DNA of 64,000 bases from Spiribacter halobius. GTDB taxonomy: Bacteria; Pseudomonadota; Gammaproteobacteria; Nitrococcales; Nitrococcaceae. The stretch spans positions 1,612,001 to 1,676,000 of the forward strand of contig NZ_CP086615.1 of assembly GCF_020883455.1 (NCBI RefSeq), in the 5' to 3' direction. This document shows, one piece after another, positions 18,716 to 26,814 of the stretch. A program made the translations under genes and the position numbers. Under the pieces are notes generated by a model. The model saw only the letters and a list, made by a program, of their open reading frames with translations, was not told the DNA's origin and searched no databases. Position 1 is the stretch's first letter. Each line of letters begins with the position of its first letter.

Positions 18716-19117
18716 ATGGGGCTGACTCTCGCCACCCCCTCACTGCTGTTTCCGGCGGTCTCGCTGCTGCTCCTTGCCTATACCAATCGCTTCCTGGCTC
18801 TCGCGTCCCTGATCCGCGACCTGCAGGCGGAATACCGCAACACCCATCACGCCAGCCTGCGGCGGCAGATCGACAATCTGCGGCGCCGGGTGCGCCTGAT
18901 CCAGGGGATGCAGGCGGCGGGCGCAGGGAGCCTGCTGCTCTGCGTGGGCAGCATGTTCCTGCTATTCGCCGGGCTGGAGGCGCCGGCGCGCTGGCTGTTC
19001 GGCGCAAGCCTGGTGCTGATGATGCTCTCACTTGCCCTGTCCGTGCGCGAGATATGGATCTCGGTCACGGCGCTCAATATCCAGCTCGCCGACATGGAAG
19101 CGGAGGACGAGCGCTGA
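18716..19117 (+). CDS. DUF2721 membrane protein
   Basis: A 133-residue inner-membrane protein with three hydrophobic spans: an N-terminal one (LLFPAVSLLLLAYTNRFLAL), then after a charged cytoplasmic helix (RRQIDNLRRRVRLIQ) two more (AGAGSLLLCVGSMFLLFAGL and LFGASLVLMMLSLALSVREI). This arrangement is that of DUF2721. ATG 18716 has GGGGCAGGG directly upstream. The diguanylate cyclase gene follows after 25 bases. Confidence 0.75.
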   Translation: MGLTLATPSLLFPAVSLLLLAYTNRFLALASLIRDLQAEYRNTHHASLRRQIDNLRRRVRLIQGMQAAGAGSLLLCVGSMFLLFAGLEAPARWLFGASLVLMMLSLALSVREIWISVTALNIQLADMEAEDER

Positions 19118-19142
19118 CGCCCGCCTACCGGGAGACCCCGCC

Positions 19143-20249
19143 ATGACCTCGCCGCTGGAGCTCGTCGTTCCGCTGCACGATCCCAATCAGTCCCTGCGCC
19201 TGCGTCGCTTCCTGCTGGCGGCGCTGGTCTACGGCGTTGCCATCGGCCTGATGGGACTGTACGTGGTGCTCGGCTTCATGACCCTGGTTGGCTGGCAGAT
19301 CACCACCGCTGCGATCCTGGCGGTGAACGGGGTCATCTACACCGTGCTGCGCAGCGGCCGCAACGAGCGCCTGCGGGACCCGAGCCTCACGGGTGTGCAG
19401 ATGTTCTGCACCTGCCTGCTCATGGCGCTCACCATGTATCAGGTCGACAGCGCCCGTGGCGCGCTGCTGCTGCTGTACCTGGTGCTGCTGATGTTCGGCG
19501 TGCTGCGGCTGCGGCAGTGGCAGTTCATGGCGCTCGGACTGTTCGCGCTGGTCTGCTACGCCGCCGCCATCGCCGCCGTGTGGCAGACGCGCCCCTGGGC
19601 GGTGAACATGGACGTGGAGCTGCTGCAGCTCGCCGCCATGGCGACGCTGGTCCCCTGCGGAGGCTTTTTCGCGGGCTATGTGGGCGGTCTGCGGCGCAAG
19701 CTGCGGGACCGGCATATCGCCCTGCAGCAGGCGCGGGAGCAGGCGCACGATCTGCGCGTGCTGGATCCGCTGACCGCAGTGAGCAATCGCAGCCGCATCA
19801 TCGAATTCCTGGAATACGAGGTGGCTCGCGCGGCGCGGCTGGAGCAGCCGCTGTCGGTCATCATGCTCGACCTGGACCGCTTCAAGCGGATCAACCGCCA
19901 GTACGGTCATCCGGTGGGCGACGAGGTGCTCAAGCGCGTCGCCGAGCGCCTGCAGGGCGCCATGCGCAGCATCGACGGGCTTGGCCGCTACGGTGGCGAG
20001 GAGTTCCTGGTGGTTTTGCCGGACACGCCCCTTGCCGAGGCCAGCGTGTTTGCGGAGCGGCTGCGCGAGCGCGTGGAGGGCTGCCGATTCGCGAGCCTGC
20101 CGCCGACGTTCAAGCTGTCGGTATCCGTGGGGCTCGCCGAGTTCCGCCACGGGGACGGCGTCTGGAGCCTGATCGAGCGCGCCCGGGGCGCCGCCGACCA
20201 TGCCCTGGACGCCGGCGGCGGGCGCATCGATGCCACGGAAAGCAGGTAA
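19143..20249 (+). CDS. Membrane diguanylate cyclase (GGDEF domain)
   Basis: A 368-residue protein with about six transmembrane spans (residues 20-195), a short coiled coil (ALQQAREQAHDLRVLDPLT) and a GGDEF domain from about 205. The active-site motif is GGEEF, the metal-binding stretch is VIMLDLDRFKRINRQYGHP, and RSID lies exactly five residues before GGEEF, so the product-inhibition I-site is intact. It should therefore be an active, feedback-inhibited c-di-GMP synthase. The membrane part has no recognised sensor family. Confidence 0.9.
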   Translation: MTSPLELVVPLHDPNQSLRLRRFLLAALVYGVAIGLMGLYVVLGFMTLVGWQITTAAILAVNGVIYTVLRSGRNERLRDPSLTGVQMFCTCLLMALTMYQVDSARGALLLLYLVLLMFGVLRLRQWQFMALGLFALVCYAAAIAAVWQTRPWAVNMDVELLQLAAMATLVPCGGFFAGYVGGLRRKLRDRHIALQQAREQAHDLRVLDPLTAVSNRSRIIEFLEYEVARAARLEQPLSVIMLDLDRFKRINRQYGHPVGDEVLKRVAERLQGAMRSIDGLGRYGGEEFLVVLPDTPLAEASVFAERLRERVEGCRFASLPPTFKLSVSVGLAEFRHGDGVWSLIERARGAADHALDAGGGRIDATESR

Positions 20250-20331
20250 CCCGCCCCCCTGCGCCCGCAGCCTCCGGCATCGCGGATAGGCGACAAAGGC
20301 CCCTGAATCGACGGAGTTTGCCGCCGTCGGG

Positions 20332-20853
20332 TCAGGCGTGGCCGAGCGGCGGCCGCGGCGCGTCGGAGCCGCCACGGTTGACCTGGTGTGTGCTGAGCTC
20401 GGACTCGATCGCCTGCCAGTCTGCCTCCGCCAGCAGTCGTTCGGCGAGTGGCAGCAGGCGCCGCCGGCGGATTGCGAGCTGATGGCGCTGGCGGCGCAGG
20501 AAGCGCTCCGCCCGGGCATCGAACTCGGCCTTGGGCACCAGCACGTCCTCGGCCATGTCCTCGACAGTCTCCATCAGACGCTGGGCTTCCTCGCGGAGTG
20601 CCGACTGGCGCCGTTCGACGGCGCTGATCAGCCGCCGCAGGGGCGGCTGGGCGTCGCTCAGGCGGTGATAGACCAGCCGCTCCCGCGCATATCGGGGCAG
20701 CTCGCCGTGATGGATGAGGAAGTACAGGGTTTCGCCCACTGTATCCAGATCCGCCTCGCCCGCCTCGCGGAAGCGCAGCAGCTCGCGTTCCAGCAGGCCG
20801 AGGGCATCCTCGAGGTCGGCGTGGGCAGTGTGCAGGTGGCGCGCCATGCTCAT
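20332..20853 (-). CDS. Hemerythrin-domain-like protein with most iron ligands missing
   Basis: A 173-residue all-helical protein. Its pattern of four helices (HADLEDALGLLERELLRF, DLDTVGETLYFLIHHG, a middle helix, and FLRRQRHQLAIRRRRLLPL) follows cytoplasmic hemerythrin-domain proteins. Where these have HHPxED there is PRYARERLVYHRL, and the C-terminal HxxxEE position reads AIRRRR, so a di-iron site is unlikely. ATG 20853 follows GGGAGG by eight bases. It is third in a minus-strand run after fadD and the lipase gene, 70 bases behind the latter. Confidence 0.6.
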   Translation of the reverse strand: MSMARHLHTAHADLEDALGLLERELLRFREAGEADLDTVGETLYFLIHHGELPRYARERLVYHRLSDAQPPLRRLISAVERRQSALREEAQRLMETVEDMAEDVLVPKAEFDARAERFLRRQRHQLAIRRRRLLPLAERLLAEADWQAIESELSTHQVNRGGSDAPRPPLGHA

Positions 20854-20923
20854 CGATGGGACCTCCCGGGCTGAGCGCCCGTCGCGCGTGGACACGGCCC
20901 GAAGCGGGCACCGGGAAGTCTAG

Positions 20924-21886
20924 TCAGTGCCCGGGCGTCTGCCCGCTTCGGGCAACGGAAACGTGAAGTGCTTCCTCACCGTCCGTCGGGGCGTGCAGGG
21001 CCTCGAGCCAGTCGGCGATCCGGCGGACGGTGTCGGCGCGGTGTGCGAGCGCCAGATGGCCGCAGGCCGGCAGCCACTGGCCGTCGCCGGGTGCGGCCAG
21101 CGCACTGTGGGCGGGACTGACCAGCTCGTCGGCCGGGCTCGCGAGGTGCAGGGATGGCAGGTGTGCCGGTGCCTGAGGCAACGCCGCGAGCCACGCCGAG
21201 GCCGCGCGCATCTGCCGCCCGTTGGGCCCGGGGGCCAGGCGGGCGAGGGTGGTACCGGCATGCGGGGTGCCGAGGGTGATGAGCCCCGCAAGCCGACTCG
21301 TTCCGTACGCCCCGAGGTAGGCGCGCGCGACGAGGCCGCCCATGCTGTGGGCAATCAGCACAAGACGCGGGTCCGGGTCGGTGGCCGCCAGGGCCTCGAT
21401 ACGCTCGTGCAGCCGTTCCGCCAGGGTGTCGATGTCGGCGAACACGGGCTCGAGATCCACGGCGCGCTGGCAGCGGTAGCCGGCCCGCGCCAGCCTGCGC
21501 CGCAGTGGCAGCCAGAACTCGGCATTGCAGCAGTAGCCGTGGACGAACAGCAGGCTCGGGCCCGACTCGGCAAAGGCGGGCGCGAGGTGCCGGGTGAACG
21601 GCTTCGCCGGCTGCAGCAGGCTGTGGGTGAGGGTAAAGGCGACGAGCTCGCCGATGAACACGCGCGCGAAGGGCAGGGGCCGCGGCCAGGCGCGTTCCGG
21701 ATCGGTGGCGGCGGCGATGGCGAAGGCGGCGCCGACATAGATGGCGCGCCCGCTGAGGGCGAGCAGCAGGACGATGGTTGGCACTATCCAGCCGGGGGCG
21801 TCGGTGGCGAGCCACCATGCCAGCGCCAGCAGCAGGTGCAGCAGGAACTCGACGGCCAGCAGCCGTCGCTGGAGGCGCGCCAGCAC
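20924..21886 (-). CDS. Membrane-anchored alpha/beta-hydrolase (lipase/esterase)
   Basis: A 320-residue protein. The N-terminal 75 residues hold two or three hydrophobic spans (VEFLLHLLLALAWWLA, WIVPTIVLLLALSG). The hydrolase part has the oxyanion-side motif LLFVHGYCCNAEFW, the nucleophile elbow AHSMGG, LITLGTPHAG, and a late ACGHLALAH as the probable catalytic His. It resembles triacylglycerol lipase/PGAP1-like enzymes. GTG 21886 is the only in-frame start that keeps the first membrane span; no clear ribosome site. It lies 28 bases after fadD, suggesting that released fatty acids are passed to FadD. Confidence 0.78.
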   Translation of the reverse strand: MLARLQRRLLAVEFLLHLLLALAWWLATDAPGWIVPTIVLLLALSGRAIYVGAAFAIAAATDPERAWPRPLPFARVFIGELVAFTLTHSLLQPAKPFTRHLAPAFAESGPSLLFVHGYCCNAEFWLPLRRRLARAGYRCQRAVDLEPVFADIDTLAERLHERIEALAATDPDPRLVLIAHSMGGLVARAYLGAYGTSRLAGLITLGTPHAGTTLARLAPGPNGRQMRAASAWLAALPQAPAHLPSLHLASPADELVSPAHSALAAPGDGQWLPACGHLALAHRADTVRRIADWLEALHAPTDGEEALHVSVARSGQTPGH

Positions 21887-21914
21887 GGGGGTCAGCCGCG
21901 GCTTGCGCGCATGG

Positions 21915-23606
21915 TCAGGCCGCGCTCCCGGTGCGGCTCTGCGTGATTTCCTCGCGCAGCGCCCGGCGCAGGATCTTGCCGACGTTGGTCTTCGGCAGCT
22001 CGGTGCGGAAATGGATCTCCCGCGGCACCTTGTAGCGAGTAAGGCCCTCGCGGCAGTGGGCGATCAGCTCCTCCTCGGTGACGCCCGGCCCCGAGGTCAC
22101 CACGAAGGCGCAGACGCGCTCGCCGTGGTCGGGATCGGGCGCGCCGACCACGGCGGCCTCCAGGACCTTGGGGTGGGTCACCAGGACGTCCTCCACCTCG
22201 TTCGGATACACGTTGAACCCGGACACCAGGATCATGTCCTTGCGCCGGTCGACGATGTAGACGAAACCGCGCTCGTCCACCCGGGCCATGTCGCCGGTAC
22301 GCAGCCAGCCACCCTCGAAGAACGCATCGGCGCTCTCCTCCGGGCGCCCCCAGTAGCCGGGGGTCACCTGCGGGCCGCGCACGCACAGCTCGCCCACCTC
22401 GCCGATGCCCAGCTCGTTGCCTTCGCTGTCACGGATGCTGATGTCCGTCGAGGGCACCGGCAGTCCGACGCTGCCGTTGAACGCCTCCAGATCCAGCGGG
22501 TTGATGCAGGCTGCGGGGGAGGTCTCGGTGAGCCCATAGGCCTCCAGCAGCGTGCAGCCAGTGACCTCGCGCCAGCGCTCGGCGACGCGACGCTGGACGG
22601 CCATGCCGCCGCCGAGGGTCAGCCGCAGGCTGCTGAAGTCGAGCTCGGCGAAGTCGGGATGGTTCAGCAGGGCGTTGAAGAGGGTGTTGACACCGGTCAT
22701 GGCGGTAAAGCGAGTGGTGCGCAGCAGCCGCACGAAGCCGGGGATGTCCCGCGGGTTCGGCACCAGGACGTTCTCCCCGCCGAAGCGGATGAAGGTCATG
22801 CAGTTCGCGAGCAGGGAGAAGATATGGTAGAGCGGCAGCGCCGTGATGATCACCTCTTCGCCTTCACGCAGGGCATCGCCGAGCCAGGCGGACGCCTGCT
22901 CCAGGTTCGCGACCATGTTGCGGTGGGTCAGGATGGTGCCCCGGGCCGGGCCGGTGGTGCCGCCGGTGTATTGCAGGAAGGCGATATCGTCCGGACCGAG
23001 CGGCACGTCCCGCAGCGGCAGCCCCGCGCCCCGGCGCAGAGCGCCGGGCATGGCGATGGCGCCCGGGATCTGCCAGGGCGGCACCATGCGCTTGATATAG
23101 CGTGCCACCACGTTGACGAGCTGTCCCTTGGGCGTCGGCAGCAGGTCGCCGAGCCGGGTGGTGACCACCGTGCGCACCGACGTCTCGGCGATCACCGCCT
23201 CGAGCACGTGGGCGAAGTTCTCGAGGATGACGATGGTCTCCGCGCCGGAGTCCTGGAGCTGGTGACGAAGCTCGCGGGGGGTGTACAGCGGATTGACGTT
23301 GACCACGGTCAGGCCGGCGCGCAGGGCACCGAACAGGGCGACCGGGTACTGCAGCAGATTGGGCAGCATGATGGCGACCCGCTGGCCGCGTTCGAGGCCG
23401 GCCTCGTGCTGCAGCCAGGCGGCGAAGGCCCGGCTCAGGGCATCCAGGCGAGCGTAGCTCAGCGTCGCGCCCATGCAGGTGAAGGCGCGCCGCTCGGCGA
23501 AGCGCTCACAGCTGCGGTCGAAGATCTCACGCAGCGAGGGGTAGGCCTCGGGATCGATATCCGCCGGGACGCCGGGGCTGTAAGACGCCAGCCAGATCCG
23601 CTCCAT
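21915..23606 (-). CDS. fadD: Long-chain fatty-acid--CoA ligase
   Basis: A 563-residue ANL-superfamily enzyme of normal FadD length. The AMP-binding motif is FLQYTGGTTGPARGTILTH, followed by AYGLTETSPAACINP, the hinge GWLRTGDMARVDERGFVYIV and the C-terminal Lys region TNVGKILRRALREE. It activates exogenous fatty acids at the inner membrane for beta-oxidation. ATG 23606 follows AAGGAGGGGG. It heads the minus-strand run fadD-lipase-hemerythrin-like, and is divergent from the phasin gene. Confidence 0.93.
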   Translation of the reverse strand: MERIWLASYSPGVPADIDPEAYPSLREIFDRSCERFAERRAFTCMGATLSYARLDALSRAFAAWLQHEAGLERGQRVAIMLPNLLQYPVALFGALRAGLTVVNVNPLYTPRELRHQLQDSGAETIVILENFAHVLEAVIAETSVRTVVTTRLGDLLPTPKGQLVNVVARYIKRMVPPWQIPGAIAMPGALRRGAGLPLRDVPLGPDDIAFLQYTGGTTGPARGTILTHRNMVANLEQASAWLGDALREGEEVIITALPLYHIFSLLANCMTFIRFGGENVLVPNPRDIPGFVRLLRTTRFTAMTGVNTLFNALLNHPDFAELDFSSLRLTLGGGMAVQRRVAERWREVTGCTLLEAYGLTETSPAACINPLDLEAFNGSVGLPVPSTDISIRDSEGNELGIGEVGELCVRGPQVTPGYWGRPEESADAFFEGGWLRTGDMARVDERGFVYIVDRRKDMILVSGFNVYPNEVEDVLVTHPKVLEAAVVGAPDPDHGERVCAFVVTSGPGVTEEELIAHCREGLTRYKVPREIHFRTELPKTNVGKILRRALREEITQSRTGSAA

Positions 23607-23705
23607 CTCCCCCTCCTTTCGCCGGACCCGGCCGGCTTGCCGTCACGCGGGCGTCATGCTCCTCGCGCAGAGTATAGGAAGCCATGGCAGACGCAGCATC
23701 CGGTC

Positions 23706-23748
23706 ATGTTGCATCGCGTCAATCGCTTTGTTATGTTGCACCACAACA
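23706..23748. promoter_or_regulatory. Candidate operator ahead of the phasin gene
   Basis: ATGTTGCA occurs twice (23706-23713 and 23733-23740), and the second lies in the palindrome TGTTG-CACCA-CAACA (23734-23748), 43 bases before the phasin ATG. TTGCA-rich palindromes ahead of phasin genes are where PhaR-type repressors bind in other proteobacteria; assigning it to such a regulator here is inference. Confidence 0.4.
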
Positions 23749-23790
23749 GAGGCAAAGCCATGCACTCTGACAACCAAGAGGCCAGTGACC

Positions 23791-24219
23791 ATGTTCGATG
23801 AGCTGTTTTCCAAGAACGCCGTGAGCGTAGACAAGATGTTCGAGCCGAGCCGCCGTTTCCACGCACTCATGCTGAATGGCGTGGAGAAGGTCGCCCACTT
23901 CCAGCTCGACGCCGTGAAGTCCTATGCCGAGTTCGGTCTGAAGAACCTGCGCGAGGGCCTCGAGCTGCGCGATGTCAACGATATCCAGGGCTTCGTGACC
24001 AAGCAGGGCGAGCGCGCCCGCGAGCTGGGCGAGAAGGTCCAGAGCGACGTTCAGACCCTCGCCGGCATTCAGCAGGAGCTGGGCACCGAGGTGCAGAAGC
24101 TCATGCAGAACAACGTCGCCGGCCTGAGCGAGGCGCCTCGCGCGGCCCGCAGCAGCAGCAGCAAGAGCAGCTCCGGCGCGTCCTCCAGCGGCTCCAGCGG
24201 CAGCCGCAAGAGCGCCTGA
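23791..24219 (+). CDS. Phasin-family protein
   Basis: A 142-residue protein with the phasin layout: MFDELFSKNAVSVDKMFEP, an amphipathic helical core to about residue 110 (HFQLDAVKSYAEFGLKNLRE, QGFVTKQGERARELGEKVQS, QKLMQNNVAGLSEA) and a Ser/Gly/Lys-rich tail. Phasins coat polyhydroxyalkanoate granules, so the strain probably stores PHA, although no PHA synthase gene is in this window. ATG 23791 has AGAGG ten bases ahead. Confidence 0.85.
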   Translation: MFDELFSKNAVSVDKMFEPSRRFHALMLNGVEKVAHFQLDAVKSYAEFGLKNLREGLELRDVNDIQGFVTKQGERARELGEKVQSDVQTLAGIQQELGTEVQKLMQNNVAGLSEAPRAARSSSSKSSSGASSSGSSGSRKSA

Positions 24220-24227
24220 CCACGTTT

Positions 24228-24407
24228 AGCCCGGATATCTCACCGATTCCCGGCTGCGGGCGCGGATCTGGCGGGCAGTCCGGCGTTGCGCTCGGTCCGG
24301 GTGCTCGACGTACTGTCGAGTACGCCTGCGCGCCCGGACTCTCCCGCGCCTTGTCCTGCCCGCCATCTCCACGCCCTCGCTTCGCGAATCGGTGAGATAT
24401 CCGGGCT
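24228..24407. repeat. Palindromic repeat copy A (full length, minus orientation)
   Basis: Arms 24228-24248 and 24387-24407 are perfect 21-base inverted repeats (core CCGGATATCTCACCGATT). Inside, GGCGGGCAG (24270-24278) pairs with 24356-24364, GTCCGGG with CCCGGAC, and CTCGAC with GTCGAG, so the whole 180 bases form one long interrupted hairpin. The internal loops on the minus strand read CAAGGCGCGGGAG and CGAGCGCAACGCC. It is nearly the reverse complement of copy B at 45664. A short open frame inside is judged spurious. Confidence 0.85.
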
Positions 24408-24426
24408 AGTCACCACGTCTTCCCCG

Positions 24427-24457
24427 ACCGCCGGCCTCGCGCCGGCGGTTCTGTTTC
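24427..24457 (+). terminator. Probable Rho-independent terminator downstream of phasin gene and repeat
   Basis: A nine-base stem ACCGCCGGC/GCCGGCGGT with loop CTCGC is followed by TTCTGTTTCC. Between it and the SixA gene (24458-24645) I see no gene or clear signal. Confidence 0.55.
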
Positions 24458-24645
24458 CGGCCCTGGCATGACCGGGCGCGCCGCACGGCCATGCGCAGGC
24501 CACCGCGCTGCGGGTCCGGGCACGCTACGGGCTCATCTGCCGTGCCTGACCGCGCCCGAGCCTGTCACCTGATCGCCATAGGCGCCCGCGCCCGTGGGCG
24601 TTACTCTGAGGCGGCATCAGGAGCCGGCTGCAGGCGGAGGGCATC

Positions 24646-25173
24646 ATGAGCAACGGGGCGCGGGTCATCGTCATCCGGCACGGCATTGCCGAAGACGCCG
24701 AGGCCGCCGCGCGCGCCGGGACGCCGGACGCGCAGCGCGCGCTCACCGGGGCCGGCCTGCGCAAGCTGCGGCGTGCCGCTGCCGGCCTGCGAAGCCTCGA
24801 GCCACAGCTGGCTGCGATTGGTCACAGCCCCCTGCGCCGTACCCGCGAGACCGCCGAGGCCCTGGCTGCGTTCTGGCCCGGGGTCGGCTGTCAGCCGTTG
24901 CCCGCACTCGCCCCCGGTGGCGACGCGGCCGGCGTGCTCGCCTGGGTTGCCGACTACCGGGACGGCATTCCGGTGGCGTTGGTGGGGCATGAGCCGGATC
25001 TCGGCGAATGGATCGCGCGCGCGGTCAGCGGTGAGCCCGGCCCCGGCTTTCCGCTGCGCAAGGCGGGGATGGCCTGCATCGAGTTCCCTGACCGGGTGCG
25101 CTTCGGGGAGGGACGACTGCGCTGGCTGCTGCAGCCGAAACAGCTCCGGCGCCTGGCATCGGAGTCCGGGTAG
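24646..25173 (+). CDS. sixA: SixA-type histidine phosphatase
   Basis: A 175-residue histidine-phosphatase-superfamily protein with the catalytic RHG in VIVIRHGIAEDAEA, the second Arg in SPLRRTRETAEAL, and the second His in VALVGHEPDLGEWI. These features and the length fit SixA, which removes phosphate from histidine on phosphotransfer proteins. The Ppx gene begins on its last base (TAGTGA), so the two are coupled. Confidence 0.85.
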   Translation: MSNGARVIVIRHGIAEDAEAAARAGTPDAQRALTGAGLRKLRRAAAGLRSLEPQLAAIGHSPLRRTRETAEALAAFWPGVGCQPLPALAPGGDAAGVLAWVADYRDGIPVALVGHEPDLGEWIARAVSGEPGPGFPLRKAGMACIEFPDRVRFGEGRLRWLLQPKQLRRLASESG

Positions 25174-26681
25174 TGAGCGTGGCCAGGGCAGAGGACACCG
25201 CCGATCAGGTGGCCGCCATCGATCTCGGTTCCAACAGCTTCCACATGGTGGTCGCGCGGGTGGAGGGCACCGACCTCAAGGTCATGGATCGCCTGCGCGA
25301 GCCGGTGCGGCTGGCGGCGGGGCTCGGCGGCAACAAGCGTCTGACCCCTGAGGCAGTGGAGCGGGCCCTGGCCTGCCTGGAGCGCTTCGGTCAGCGGGTG
25401 CGGGAGCTGCCACCCGGCTCCGTGCGCGCCGTGGGCACCAACACGCTGCGCAAGGCGAAGGACCGGCGCGGCTTCCTCGCGGCCGCGGGTCGCGCCCTCG
25501 GCCATGACGTCGAGGTGGTCTCGGGCTATGAGGAGGCGCGGCTGATCTATCTCGGCGTCGCCCACAGCCTCGCCGACGACGAGGATCGCCGACTGGTGAT
25601 GGACATCGGCGGCGGCAGCACCGAGCTGATTATCGGTGAGCGCTTCGCCCCGCGGCTCATGGAGAGCCTGCACATGGGCTGCGTGAGCGTGACCCAGGAT
25701 TTCTTCGCCGACGGAGCGATCACGGCGAAGCGCATGGCACGGGCGGAGCTCGCGGCCCAGCGGGAGCTGGAACCGGTGGCCGAGCGCTTCCGCGAGCTTG
25801 GCTGGAGCCGGGCCGTGGGCGCCTCCGGCACGATCCGCGCGATTGACCGCACCCTGCGGGAGAACGGCTGGAGTGACGGCGCCATCGGGCCCGCCGGCCT
25901 GGCGCGCTTGCGCAAGGCGCTGATCGCCGCGGGTCACGTCGATCGGTTGAACCTGAAGGGCCTCGGCGGCGAGCGTGCGCAGGTCATCCCGGGCGGCTTC
26001 GCTGTCCTCAGCGGCGCCTTCAGGCAGCTCGACCTGGAGCGGCTGGACGCGGCCGACGGCGCGCTGCGCGAGGGACTGCTCTACGATCTCCTAGGCCGCA
26101 TCCGCCATGAGGACGTGCGCAGCGCGAGCGTCGTCGGCCTGGCCCGCCGCTACCATGCCGATGCCGCGCAGGCGGCGCGGGTCGAGACCACGGCGGGGTA
26201 TCTGCTGGCCCAGGTTGCCGACGACTGGGGCCTGCAGGGGCAGGCGAGGGCACGGCTGCTCGCCTGGGCGGCACAGCTGCACGAGGTGGGGCTGGATATC
26301 TCCCACAGCCAATACCACAAGCACGGCGCGTATATCGTCGGCTGGAGTGATCTCGCCGGGTTTTCCCGGGACGAGCAGCAGGTGCTGGCCACGCTGGTGC
26401 GCGCCCACCGGCGCAAGTTCCCGCTCGGCCAGTTCCGCGACCTGCCCGGCGGCTGGGCCGATACGGCCATGCGCCTCGCCGTGCTCCTGCGCCTGGCGGT
26501 GGTGCTGCACCGCGGCCGCAGCCCCGACCCGCTCCCCGCCGTCACGCTCAGGGCGCGAGAATCCGAGCTCGCGCTCGCTTTCCCCGCAGGCTGGCTCGAT
26601 CGCCATCCCCTGGCCGGCGCCGACCTGGAGGAGGAGGCGGCCTACCTCGCCAACGCCGGGTTCACGCTCGGCCTCGAATGA
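25173..26681 (+). CDS. ppx: Exopolyphosphatase, Ppx/GppA family
   Basis: A 502-residue enzyme starting at GTG 25173. The actin-like ATPase-fold motifs are AAIDLGSNSFHMVVARV (phosphate 1), VMDIGGGSTELIIGE (phosphate 2) and the EVVSGYEEARLIYLG signature; an HD-like C-terminal domain (about 315-500) contains AAQLHEVGLDISHSQYHKHG. It releases phosphate from the end of polyphosphate and perhaps hydrolyses pppGpp. It converges on ppk, the usual partner. Confidence 0.92.
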   Translation: MSVARAEDTADQVAAIDLGSNSFHMVVARVEGTDLKVMDRLREPVRLAAGLGGNKRLTPEAVERALACLERFGQRVRELPPGSVRAVGTNTLRKAKDRRGFLAAAGRALGHDVEVVSGYEEARLIYLGVAHSLADDEDRRLVMDIGGGSTELIIGERFAPRLMESLHMGCVSVTQDFFADGAITAKRMARAELAAQRELEPVAERFRELGWSRAVGASGTIRAIDRTLRENGWSDGAIGPAGLARLRKALIAAGHVDRLNLKGLGGERAQVIPGGFAVLSGAFRQLDLERLDAADGALREGLLYDLLGRIRHEDVRSASVVGLARRYHADAAQAARVETTAGYLLAQVADDWGLQGQARARLLAWAAQLHEVGLDISHSQYHKHGAYIVGWSDLAGFSRDEQQVLATLVRAHRRKFPLGQFRDLPGGWADTAMRLAVLLRLAVVLHRGRSPDPLPAVTLRARESELALAFPAGWLDRHPLAGADLEEEAAYLANAGFTLGLE

Positions 26682-26699
26682 CTTGCCATCGCTGGCTTG

Positions 26700-26784
26700 A
26701 ACACAACGACACCACGAGCACCACGGTTCACGATGACAGGAAAAGGCCCGTTGTGATCCGTTGTGTTCGTGGTGTCGTTGTGTT
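26700..26784. repeat. Long inverted repeat between convergent ppx and ppk
   Basis: AACACAACGACACCACGA (26700-26717) is the exact inverse of 26767-26784. The arms are 18 bp with a 49-base interior containing further GTTGTG copies and AAAAGGCCCG. It fills the space between two convergent stop codons and could act as a bidirectional terminator. It is much less GC-rich than its surroundings. Confidence 0.75.
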
Positions 26785-26814
26785 TATTCCATCGTTGCAG
26801 AACGCAAACCGGTT

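Noticed and set aside
24240-24503. Similar short proteins encoded in repeats A and B (RVLDVLSSTPARPDSPAP...), with a related stretch near repeat C
   Set aside because: The similarity follows from the DNA repeat itself. The frames lack ribosome sites, have Arg/Ser/Pro-rich chance composition, and changes between copies preserve DNA pairing rather than codons.
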